Source: Bolinopsis microptera
Taxonomy: Eukaryota; Ctenophora; Tentaculata; Lobata; Bolinopsidae
DNA: 50,500 nt
Direction of reading: 5' to 3'
Assembly (NCBI RefSeq): GCF_026151205.1
Contig: NC_087082.1
Coordinates: 1,006,501-1,057,000, forward strand
Shown here: in pieces, positions 22,301 to 32,380 of the stretch
Layout: every line of letters begins with the position of its first letter
How positions within the stretch are numbered: the stretch's first letter is position 1
Position numbers and translations under genes: made by a program
The notes under the pieces: generated by a model
Databases searched by the model: none
The model's input: the letters and a program-made list of their open reading frames with translations, nothing else
What the model was told of the DNA's origin: nothing

Positions 22301-25300
22301 ACCCCCCCCTGCCCCCTTAACGGAAATCAAGAGGGAAGATAGAGAGAGAACTATACGTGCCGTCGTATTAAATATGTTATTTTCACTCTTATCGAATATG
22401 TTCAAAAGTGAAACACAGTAGATAGCACCAAAAATGGCTAAATCGATTATGAAATTGTTGAATACAGTAACCAAAATTTAAAACTTAACGTTAAATGTAG
22501 TAATAAAAACAGCTTAACAAAAAAAAAAGAGTTATCAGGTTCTAACAATAAAGATACGGCATTAATTAACCAAAATGTTTATTGTCTAATTTTATCGTTT
22601 TTGAAAACAATTCACAAATTATATCAGTTCAAGCTTCAAATACAATACAATGTTCGGCTATTTTATTTCCTCAAATTCAATCAGTGTGAGCACCTCTAGT
22701 TTGTCTAACTGATATCTCCATTCATGTCCCTCGTGTCGATCGTCGCGTCACTTGCTTCCCGTCTCTTGCTAGCTCCATTTAGACCTGAAATCATGGTTTG
22801 ATCTAAATGTATGTGTTAACACAATGTTGACCTAAAGTTGATGTTTGGCTCATAACCTAGCCGATGGTGGTCAGATTAAAGGACAATTCGTGCTACTGAT
22901 AAAAATGACTAATATTTGTGTCTAATCTAAGTTGAAATCAATACATCTTGATCAATAAGTTGACAAAACTGTACCTGTCATTTGTTAGTTGTTACACTGA
23001 TCTTCACCGTCGTGGAACAGCTTCAAGAACCTGATTACACCCTCCGTTATCCTGATTCCCTCAAAGTACTCTGAAAATGTAAATTTGTTGATTATATGAA
23101 ACTATATTGTGCTGCTTGGATGAAAATCTTTGAGGATATTTCAATCGTGGATCGCCCGAAATAAAATAATACACGTACGAAAAACATATTATGCAATTAC
23201 CTAGCTTGCTTATGCCCTTGCGAAGGACTTCAAGTTTCTCTGTGGTAACAATCCCACCGAGAAACTCATCGGAATACAGCAGATCCCAATAGCTAGTCAC
23301 AGTCGAGTTGAGAGGACAGTCTTGAGTAGCATTAGCGGCTTTTTCCAGTAATTCTTTAACACGTTCAAGCTCGGTTTGGGTCTTATTTAGAGCTGCAGTT
23401 GTGCTGTTCAGCTCCTCCTCGGTTGTGTTGAGTTGCTGTTCTTTGTTGTTCAGATCGGACTTTATCTGAGCTAGTTCTTCCTCGGTTGTGTTCAGATCGG
23501 ATTTTGTCTGAGCTAGTTCTTCCTCGGTTGTGTTCAGATCGGATTTTGTCTGAGCTAGTTCTTCCTCGGTTGTGTTCAGATCGGATTTTGTCTGAGCTAG
23601 TTCTTCCTCGGTTGTGTTCAGATCGGACTTTGTCTGAGCTAGTTCTTCCTCGGTTGTGTTCAGATCAGATTTTGTCTGAGCTAGTTCTTCCTCTGTTGTG
23701 TTCAGATCGGACTTTGTCTGAGCTAGTTCTTCCTCTGTTGTGTTGAGTTGCCCTGCTTTGCTCTCCAAGTTGTTCCTGTAGGTTTCTTTTTCCTGCTTTA
23801 TCAGCTCTAGTTCTTCAAGTGTGCTATTCAACCTTTCCTCTTTCTGCACAATTATAGCACTGAGATGCTTCGTGGTGAGACATCCACTTCCAATTTCAGT
23901 TATGTCCCCGTTTCTAGTCTTCAGTACGATGTCCTCCCATTTTATGCTCCTCTCATCCTCGTACGTCTCCTCTACTTCCGAGCACATTTCCGTCGCCATC
24001 TCCTGGACCTCACTTTGGCTTAACTTCTTGCTAAACACATTAAGCTTATATAACTCGCCTCCGAAGATATCGCCAGAATCCATCCCTGTTCCAGGGCCGT
24101 CTTGCTCGTTACCCAGCACCAGATACCCATCTTGTCCTAGAGTTCTTCCAGCAGGTGTTGCTTTACTGTCCACCAGTACTCCGTTTATATACAGGTTTCG
24201 AGTTTGGCTAGCAGAATCCCAAGCGAGACAGTTGTGGAACCATGTTCCTTGAGAAACAGTGTAGACACTGCGCAGATCAGAGAGGTCGCCGAACATGAAG
24301 AATTGATAACCGTCATCCGTTATCTGGATCTCTTTTGCTTGGCTGCTTGTCGCGTAGGAGAACCAAACTGGTCTAGTTGTGCTTCTCAACCTCCTGATCC
24401 ACGCGCACACTGTAAGCGCTGTTTGGGAGGGCCGCATGTCTGGCTTATATATGATATAATCTTGGTCTGTTTGCCCAAATTTAAGAGCATTGTAACGGCG
24501 TAAGTCAGCATTAGAGTCAGCATTAGTGGCTTTAAGCAGGAGGAGGGCGAGTATTCCAAGGAGGACTCGCTTCATCTTTAGACTGAGCTAACAATAATGT
24601 GGTAACATGATTTGTGTGATCAAAATAAACAGACTAATTGTGCCATTAGTCTGTCGCGAAGGAATCCTTAATTATAAAAAGGAAGAGCACTTAAAATTAT
24701 GAACGATATTACAGATAAAAAGCATAATACTCTTAAAAATAAATGTTGTGATATGAATGTTGTTTAAGAAAGCTGATTCTATAAGATTTCACCGCCTTCC
24801 TATCTACTATGCAGATATGAACAATTAAAGTTATAAAATTAATCGAAAAAATGTTAATTTTTAGAAATAGATTGTTAGTGATTTCAACAAAAAACTTGAA
24901 TGTAAATTTTCAAACAATACGCGAAGCCAAGGCGTTCTTAACTCGAAAAACGACGAGCTAAAGATCAGGGGATACAAAAATATATGAGTATCCTGACTCT
25001 AATCAGCCTTATATAGGTTACTTCACAACAGTCAACACTATGGGTATAGGTATGATCATGTGATTCTCCTAGAACTGTGGGGTTCAATCATTGGAATGTA
25101 AACTATTTGAGATACTGTGGCCCATTTCTATATCAATGTCACGTGTTTGGATGATGTGGATCAAGGGCGAGGGATGAGCTGATATAACGATCCAGCATTC
25201 TTATCATTTCAACTCAAATTTTCTCCAAATTTGGTATCATTTTGTTGAAAACCTACGCCACCTGAATTCCCAAAATCGGATCACTGAAATGACTGATCTA

Positions 25301-28300
25301 AATTCTGAAATATTTTACTCAGCACTCATTTTCAACAAAAATAGCATAACATTATATAATAAAAATTCTAGGATGATTGACGGCAGACTCCATTCCATCT
25401 ATCTCTATGATTATCAAAAGACGACTTGTTGGCGCTAAATGTTTGCACTTTGATCGGAATAGCTTTTATATCTTAATCTGGTACATGACTCAATATTCTG
25501 CCTTCTCAAAGATGGAGTACAACCAAAATCACGATTCACGATGTGCAATGACCAGCATAACTGCAATCCTTCTGATAATAACTACAGCTATCAATTCAAA
25601 CCATACTATTTTTACGTACACGACACCGTATTTTATCATGCTTTATTATTCTAAAGTGCGTGGTACAACATCTTACTAAGATTTTACTCATTTTTTGTTG
25701 ATCTAAGATAGGTTTCCTATAGCTCTAATTAGAAAAACCGAGTTTATTATACGTGCAGTTGAGAGTTCATTAGTTCATAATACCCGACCTATGTCACATA
25801 GGTCACATACCCGTATCTTGTGCTCTTACTTCTCATTCGAGAGGCCATAGTATCTTGTGCTCTTACTTCTCATTCGAGGGGCCACAGTAATTACATATAA
25901 GGCTAGGTGATTGTCTTTTCATGACTCATGTACCTCGAATTCGATGTAAATTTCCGGGTGGAAATTTTTACCCTCTAGAATAATAACAAACGTCTAATAC
26001 TGTACAATGCTTTAGTCGTATCGGTTCTTATGTACAACTCATCCTGTTGGGCCGTCCCCAAAATATTCCTTGAAAAACTAGATGTTGTTCACCGCAGACA
26101 TCTTCGCACTATTTTGAATATAAAGTACCCAGGAGTCATCTCCAACAAAAACTTGTATAAATGCTGCAATGCTGAACCATTGTCAGAAAAAGTGGCCCGT
26201 AGTCGGTGGAGAATGTTAGGACATGTTTTGCGGGGTCCTTTTGACGGACCAGCGTTTTCTTCCCTCATTTTTGCCATCAATACACTGGACTTACCAGGGA
26301 GAAGAGGAAGACCTCAAAGCAATCTATTCTCGCTGATTGTGCATGATTTATGTAAAAGAAATATTTATTTGAATAATATCTTTGACCTGCATTATCTCCG
26401 TAATTTAGCGTATGACAAGAGATATTGGCGGGAATTGCAATGAAGTTTTTGATTTTTAGTTTTCGTTTTAGGGAAAGATTAGACTTGGGCGTTGTTTTTT
26501 AACTATCCCTTGTTTAGAACTTTGATTTAATAATAGAATAATAACAATTTGACAATATTTTAATTCAAATTTCACTCAATTTCACTCTGATAGTGATAAA
26601 ATTTAGAAATTGATCGAATATCCGGTTATAATAGTAAGTAGTTTAGAAGGTGCTTGGCCGGATATCATAACAATGATTTCGGCACATCATGATAGCATGA
26701 TCAGGGTAGCATGAAACGTAGATAAAAGTGTTTTCTAGGGAAAAAATTCAAGGGGGGGGGGGTCAGGCTATGATTACGTAATATTGCTGTCAGGAGGGGC
26801 CGGAGGCCGGGGGGATTGGGTCTTGATTACGGTTGATTACGGAAGGGGAAGCTGAGGGGGGTAAAAATTGCTAAAATATTGATTACGTAATATGTGAACT
26901 ACCCCTAGTGACACAAACATCATCATAAATATTTTAATAAAAATTTGAATTATTTAAGCTATTTTCTAGAAGAATATCTATCTATATAAGTATTCTAAGT
27001 TACTGCACGAGGAGGTGTTTTAGCAAATTGTAAGCGAGATTGTAAGTATGTTGCGCTAATGTCGCGGGAGGTTTAATTTCAGAATTGTAATTATGTCGCG
27101 AACAAATTGGATCCAAAATAACGAAAGAGTTAGGTGCGTGCGGAAATTTACATCGAATTTGATGAATTATACTGTTAGGACTTCAGCTAGAGAAGAGTAA
27201 AGACTGTCCGAAGAAGGCCTTGTCCGGAGAAGGCCTCGTTCATACAGAATGATAAACGGAGTTATCTGGAAATGTTTGTTTTATTAAATTAATAAATGGT
27301 TCCTGCAAACCATATAATAACAGATTAAATCAAATGATTACACATATTGATTGATAGTTTACCTTAAATAAACAGGTAACGAACAGTGCATTATTAAGGT
27401 GCTCGGCGAGATGACGGATGCTCTAAAGTGTCAATACACGTTAATTGGCCGCTCTGTCCAGTTTATGTCCAGTTCCATCCTCAGCATTTTTGTATAACAT
27501 CCATCTATACGCTTTGCGGGGGTCTGGCTGATAGTCCATGGTTCAGAGCCATATAGAAGGATGGACTCAACTGTAGCCTGGAACAGTACCTTGAGATCTC
27601 TACCATTACCGGACTTCCATATCATCTTCTTCTTGTGGCATGGCGCCCAAGCCTAATAATGATACATATGCAGTATGCACTATGTCAGTATATCCTGAGC
27701 GATGAGGGTCTATCAGAGGCTGTCTTGGGGAACCTTCTCTCAATAAAACACCATTTGTTACCTGTTTATTAAAGGTAAATTTCCAATCAATATGTGTGAT
27801 CATTCCAGCTAATATCTAGTTTTCAGGAACCATAAATAATATACAATACAAGGCCTTCTCCGGGTAGTCTTCTCCGAACAGTATTATTTATCGATGCAAA
27901 TCCCGGAATTCCCGCACGCACCTAACTTTTGCGATATTTTGGATCAAATTTGTATGCGACATAATTACAATTCTGAGAAGAAAACATCTACTGTACTAGA
28001 ACAGGAGGTGTTCTAGCAAAATTGTAAGCGAAATTTTAAGAATGTCGCCCCGGTTTATTTCTCAGAATTGTAAGCAAATGTCGCCCCATTGGCAACAGCC
28101 ATCATGCAAGAAGGTCCGGGTTCGAATTCGAAACTGTAACAATGTATTGCAGGAATCTTATAACTCATATTTGATCCATGTCGGTAAATTGCTCGCCTGG
28201 ACTATTAAAGTTTATCTGTTCAATATTTGGTTGTCGAAAAACTTTTATCAGCTCCAAAATCTCATCAGACTGCAGGTTAGAGGTGTTCTGGCGAAATTGT

Positions 28301-29602
28301 AGCATTGGTGCACGGACTTAACTTTTGCGCTAATTTTGCATCTGAACTGAGGCAACATTCGCCCACAATTCTGCACATAACGATTGTTTTTTGGAGGGCG
28401 CGGAACGTTTTGTATATGAAAATTTATGCCATTCGCAACTTACTGTGACAGAAATTAGTGCGCGTCCACCAATTTTTACGAATTTGCTTGTAATAAAACA
28501 GTGAATTCGACGATTAAAAACCCTCGTGTAGACCATCTGAATAGCGAAGACTCTAATTTCAAACAAGTAGAACGAATGAAATTTTAACTGTAAGTCACGT
28601 TTTGATTTTATCTCATTTTAAACTATTTCTTTTAATTCATTATTTTTGTATTGCTTTGGCTGCCTCATTTTCCTTATTACTTGTTAGGAACGATGCCATG
28701 CAAAGGTGGCTAAAGCCACACAGTATTCCAAAATCAAAGGCCGCTTTAAACTTCATCTCACAAAATTAATGATTTTATCAATGAACGGTTGTTGCGTTAT
28801 TAATTCTATACTACTGACTACTCACTATACTGATTCAATGAGTATTATAACCATAGTTCTCAGAAAAAGGCTGTGTACCGAATGAAGTAGTAAATCAAGC
28901 TGTTCAACAACTTTTCATGACTTACGATACAAACAACGATGGGCAACTGTCAATGAATGAGCTCTACACTATTTTGGACGTCGAGGATTCTATATTTGGA
29001 ACTGTGCGTGGTATCTTATCTTTAAGCGTACTTAATTTAATCGTCATTAATTTATTCGATCCTTCGAACTATAGACCACAGAATAAAACATTAGAAAACA
29101 TATTCATTAGTTTCAGAACTAATCGAAATGCTCTTCAGTTGTCACATGTTGACGTTATGGGAATTGAAGAGTTTGACATGCTGTTCAATCACTACGATAA
29201 GAGCGGTCGAGGTTTCATAGACAGTGAATCTGCTCTTTTTGCTCTCATCAGTGATATGATGAGAAGGAATGGTGGAGAAATTAGTGCTCTCGAGCTACAG
29301 CGAGTGAGAAAAGCAGTTCTAGCCGTCTGCGATTCAGGTTGATATAATCATTTGATTTTCGAGTTAGGGTGAACTACCCATCTAGATCTATTAATCTTTG
29401 AATCTCGATGTAATATTAGCAAGTTCACGATTTACTCTAATTTCTAGATTGAACCAAACAACCGTTTAATAAAATATCATTGACCCTCTCAGATGGTAAC
29501 GGTAGAATTGACAAGAGTGAGTTACAACTGGTTCTAAAAGTAGCTAGCCAGGCTGTTAGAAGTAATCATGATGATGATGTCATTGAAGGAGACCCGCGAT
29601 GA
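19349..29602 (+). CDS. Four-EF-hand calcium-binding protein, calbindin/calretinin-like, 200 aa
   Basis: Likely cytosolic calcium buffer or sensor. Exons: 19349-19350, 19521-19613, 20551-20609, 28864-29003, 29139-29337, 29493-29602. They total 603 nt with all phases consistent. The start codon would be split (AT | G) and is the first in-frame ATG after an upstream stop. EF loops: 29-40 (DSDRSGFMEQDE), 73-84 (DTNNDGQLSMNE), 118-129 (DKSGRGFIDSES) and 163-174 (DSDGNGRIDKSE). Loops 1, 2 and 4 have canonical ligands; loop 3 has R at position 5 and S at position 12, so it probably binds calcium poorly. Loop spacings of 44 and 45 residues match calretinin EF3-EF4-EF5 (44, 44). The 29004-29138 intron is in frame and free of stops, so it could be retained. 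A polyadenylation signal AATAAA is at 29758-29763. The N-terminal start is the least certain part; extra upstream exons are possible. Confidence 0.85.
21585..22316. mobile_element. Foldback element copy 1, TTAA-flanked, 732 bp
   Basis: Almost the whole element is one inverted repeat: arms 21585-21936 and 21959-22316 around a 22-base loop. TTAA flanks it on both sides (21581-21584 and 22317-22320), with termini GGGGGCAGGGGGGG. TTAA duplications are made by piggyBac and Kolobok transposases. It has no coding capacity. It lies in the large intron of the EF-hand gene, whose transcript would contain a hairpin of about 350 bp. Confidence 0.9.
22985..24575 (-). CDS. Secreted pentraxin-domain protein with repeated coiled coil, 486 aa
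   Basis: Two exons, 23201-24575 and 22985-23070 (phase 1 junction; donor GTAATT, acceptor TTTTCAG), total 1461 nt. A signal peptide covers about residues 1-19 (MKRVLLGILALLLLKATNA). A pentraxin (C-reactive protein/serum amyloid P-like) domain covers about 25-205, with the conserved cysteine pair in LTVCAWIRR and FHNCLAWDS. The latter is close to the family signature HxCx[ST]WxS, with A at the S/T position. A coiled coil follows at about 240-420 with seven tandem 14-residue units LNTTEEELAQTKSD, each carrying an N-glycosylation sequon (NTT), then further NST and NKT sites. The C-terminal exon is short, ending EDQCNN. Pentraxins are multimeric soluble recognition proteins in innate immunity. 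The gene lies antisense inside an EF-hand gene intron. A possible polyadenylation signal is at 22662-22667. If unspliced, the reading frame would end at 23061 instead. Confidence 0.9.
23455..23750 (-). repeat. 42-bp tandem repeat encoding LNTTEEELAQTKSD, 7 copies
   Basis: Seven nearly identical 42-bp units inside the pentraxin coding exon, each giving two heptads with a glycosylation sequon. Copies differ by a few synonymous changes (gga/aga, ctt/ttt) and one T-to-I change, so the array is young or homogenised. Copy number may vary among individuals. Confidence 0.95.
24576..25983. other. Pentraxin upstream region inside the EF-hand intron
   Basis: No gene recognised. The pentraxin promoter should lie at about 24600-24750. 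An AT-rich motif (tttttataat on the minus strand, 24672-24681) lies about 100 bp above the start codon and could serve as a weak TATA box. A small hairpin, agactaat/attagtct, sits at 24632-24653. A 37-bp unit beginning tatcttgtgctcttac is duplicated in tandem at 25814-25887. Confidence 0.45.
25984..26443 (+). pseudogene. LINE reverse transcriptase C-terminal fragment
   Basis: The open frame from about 25984 to a stop at 26443 reads through NKRLILYNALVVSVLMY, LDVVHRRHLRTILN, RSRWRMLGHVLRG and PGRRGRPQ. This is the post-polymerase C-terminal part of a non-LTR retrotransposon ORF2, which commonly has a LR.IL....P motif, then a RWR.LGH.LR motif, then an RGRP motif. About 150 codons survive without a break, but the polymerase core is missing, so it is a 5'-truncated copy. 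It sits in the EF-hand gene intron. Confidence 0.8.
26640..26920. repeat. G-rich repeat fossil with gattacgtaat palindromes
   Basis: Contains an uninterrupted run of G at about 26751-26761, a ggccggaggccgg motif and two copies of gattacgtaatat. It resembles terminal sequence of a DNA transposon but has no clear partner end. Confidence 0.35.
27058..27985. repeat. Inverted repeat flanking a LINE fragment
   Basis: Left arm 27058-27383 and right arm 27757-27985 are imperfect reverse complements. They share gcacgcacctaactt, aaggccttctccgg and ttacctgtttatt-type blocks in mirrored order. The central 27384-27756 holds a LINE fragment in minus orientation. Related direct copies of the outer motif (gaggtgttctagcaaaattg) occur near 27010, 28005 and 28270. 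Confidence 0.6.
27431..27625 (-). pseudogene. LINE reverse transcriptase fragment
   Basis: The minus-strand frame contains FQATVESILLYGSEPWTISQ followed by RIDGCYTKMLR, a well-known block just after the polymerase domain of non-LTR retrotransposons (ATVESILLYG.E.WT...RLDG.YT.MLR). It belongs to a different lineage from the fragments at 18503 and 25984. About 60 codons long, it is broken on both sides and enclosed by an inverted repeat. Confidence 0.8.
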
Positions 29603-29910
29603 TATTACCAGACGAGCAATATACCCCTCCCTTCAACTTTCTCACTTTCTAAACAGATGCGCCAGCTAGCGATATTTGAAAACTGGGACTGCTGCTTGCT
29701 TTTTAATTTCTCGATCTCGCGTTAAACTGGTGCAAATACCGTGGCACGAAACTTTATAATAAATACAGTCAAACTTTATATTTTAGTTCTAATGTACCGT
29801 CACAATAGTGACTTTAATATTAACTGCTGTTCAAATAACATGAACATATGCGTTTTTAAAATACTTTCCCGCGAAAACTTCTGAAATAGATCATGTTGCA
29901 GTATCGATTG

Positions 29911-30198
29911 CAGTGGCGTAACGTTGCCTGTTGGCGCCCCCCTGCCGAAAAGGCGCCCCCCTGTTGGCGCCCCCTCCCCTTTTAGTGCCCCTCCTTAAAA
30001 TTGAACAAATTAGGTGATTTTAGAGGATACGCCGGTAAAATCTCTAAAAAAGTGTGTATCTAGAGCAAAACGCGCAGTTTTGCTAGTACTTTAGTTAAGT
30101 TTTCGAAATTGTCCCACATTCAAACGACGATTTGGCGCCCCTCTAAGACGGCGCCCCCCTGCACAGCGGGGTCAGCAGGGCCCTTCGTTACGCCACTG
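29911..30198 (+). mobile_element. hAT-like MITE, 288 bp, with perfect 8-bp target duplication
   Basis: It begins CAGTGGCGTAACG and ends CGTTACGCCACTG, a 13-bp perfect inverted repeat. The 8 bases atcgattg occur directly before (29903-29910) and after (30199-30206). An 8-bp duplication with CAGTGGCG-type ends indicates mobilisation by a hAT transposase. There is no ORF. The interior is rich in ggcgccccc blocks and shares a core with 14134-14347. Confidence 0.88.
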
Positions 30199-30748
30199 AT
30201 CGATTGCCAAAATAAAGTCGTTTATAAAAGATATAGCTGTTGATGTGTGGTCTCAAACCACTGATGTGTTTGTTTGATTTGAACTGTTACGTTTGTACAT
30301 TTATTATTGAATTCGTTATATGGTTATACTGATGTTAAAAAGTAAAAATACGTACATATCTAAATTGATTATATTTCACGCTCTCTCTTTACAGTTAAAC
30401 ACCAGACTGCAGCTACTAGTGGACCAAAATAGAAATATAGACCTCTAGGTTTGGCAATAATATTAAGTATCATATTGAACATCTAACTTTGGACCAAATT
30501 ATTTTCGACGAACGTTCAGCTTTTTGAAAAATCGAGTTAAACTGGTCTGTAGCTAGAAGTTTCACTATGGTTGATATTGGGGTTTTTGTGAAATTCTTTT
30601 TTTGTAAGTGCCTTTAGTAATTAATATTCGTATCTTCAGCTGAAAAGTTTGCTTTTTTATATATCTGTTCATAACAATATCGGCATTCATGGCCTAGCAA
30701 TTAGCAATTGCTAAACTCTTGCTCAGCTCTTGATGATTTTGATATTTA

Positions 30749-31419
30749 CAGGGTGGCCCAGAAGTAACTGCCCACACGCAACCCTTTAATAACTCACGTT
30801 ATTCTTCTTAGAATTGCACAGAAATTTCAGAGATTATAGATATGGGTCAAACTTAGATTTCCTGAAAGTTTCGTCAAATTTAATTAATTACAGTGGATGT
30901 GGCACGCCAATCCCTATTTTTCGCTATTGTCACCATAAAGTGAGAACGCTTTCAGCTAGGAACTTCAAAGTTTCTAGACATATTTGTTTTGATAATTGAA
31001 GTGCTTTCCCAAAATTGCAAGTTAGTTGTTCACAATTTAACCGAGTTATGACCCTTTTAAGATCTTGCAGATACGTGATCCAGCACTTAATCAGTGATAT
31101 CTTCGCTCAATCAATGCCTTGATTGGTTGGAGACTGCTTTTAGGACAGCAACCGAAGCGCAAATTTCTTCGGTTTTAAGGAACGTCACTATCAGTAATCA
31201 CTCCAAGTGATCAGATCGTCATCCACCAACATGCTCGTTACCGCCTAATGATGCTCATTGTTGCTCGCTAGCGAATAGCTCCCGATGAGATTACTGATTG
31301 GGTGACGAAATCGCTGATTAAGTGCCGAGATCACGTATCTAAATTTCTGTGCAATTCTAAGAAGAATTACGTGAGTTATTAAAGGGTTGCGTGTGGGCAG
31401 TTACTTCTGGGCCACCCTG
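30749..31419. mobile_element. Tc1/mariner-like MITE, 671 bp
   Basis: The terminal inverted repeats are about 80 bp, starting CAGGGTGGCCCAGAAGTAAC, and are flanked by TA on both sides (30747-30748 and 31420-31421), the target of IS630/Tc1/mariner transposases. A second, inner pair of inverted segments (agatacgtgat..cacttaatcag near 31069 and its complement near 31310-31340) makes the element a long stem. There is no transposase ORF. Confidence 0.85.
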
Positions 31420-32337
31420 TATCTCCGGTTCTAAATATCTTAGAAGGTTTCGGTTTGGGCCAGGATATGTATCTCTTGACGGCCAAATACTTTATCCTTG
31501 ACAACTTTTTATTAACTCGTTTGCCAGGTTATTGGTAAATTAAACAATCAGCTCATTATCGGTATTATCACGTAACCGAAAATTCATGTTTCATGTGATA
31601 CAGTTAATTGTTGACCGAAACATATTTTCATAATTTTTGTACTATGGTAATTATCTAATAAACTAATTACCTGTCAAAGAGGTTTGATCAGGGACCTATA
31701 CCCTGGTTCAAACTGGAACCTTCTACAGTTTTCAGAATCGGAGATGTGTCAAATCTATAAGTCAAACCTATGGCGAATATTTATATATGTAATTGTTTAT
31801 CATTTCGGTTGCTTCGTTATCGACTCCTAATTATGATAGCAAACAAGATGGATTGACAACTGAAGGGCTAGTCGGTAATCGCTCTGCTCCCAGTAAAAGA
31901 GAAAAGAAATACGTATACCGATTATTGATAATTTGGTGACACCGGAATTGATGTGATCACTGTCCGCTACATTCTACCTGAAATCGCGTGATAAGGTAGG
32001 CAATATATCAAATTATACTTTTCTTGACTTCAATTCTCCACAGGCACAGTTAATGAATCAAATGAAATTGAATGGCTCGGATTAAAAACTGATATTTTGA
32101 GGTTATATTAATGGAGCATAATTTATTTCAGGGTAGAATCTAAATAGATAGCTTATAGATGCGACCGCAAATCTTTATGAAAGAGAATCGGAAGGGAAAT
32201 GGTGTGACTGATTAATGACCAGCATTATGTTACCTTCCTCTGAACCAATCTTGAGCGGTGAGTGAATAGTTATATAAGTATATACTATATATAATATATA
32301 TATATATCATCGGTAAAACCAACCCTGATGATTTGAG

Positions 32338-32380
32338 CCATACTGATGAGTCCTAATAGGACGAAACACTGTGTCTATGG
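32338..32380 (+). ncRNA. Type I hammerhead ribozyme motif with minimal stem III
   Basis: All conserved core elements are present in order. Stem I 5' strand is CCATA (32338-32342), then CTGATGA (32343-32349), stem II GTCC/GGAC with loop TAATA (32350-32362), GAAA (32363-32366), a very short stem III CAC..GTG closing on TC (32367-32375) with predicted cleavage after C32375, and stem I 3' strand TATGG (32376-32380). A stem III this short is typical of the small hammerheads linked to Penelope-like elements and retrozymes in animals, which are thought to work best as dimers. A (TA)n tract lies on both sides. There is no ORF beside it. Confidence 0.82.

Noticed and set aside
23486-24503. Plus-strand frames opposite the pentraxin
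   Set aside because: Antisense shadows of the pentraxin exon, including the repeat-encoded RILSELVLPRLCSD series.
28095-28130. B-box-like ggttcgaattc as part of a tRNA gene
   Set aside because: No A box or acceptor stem at the right distance; at most a SINE scrap.
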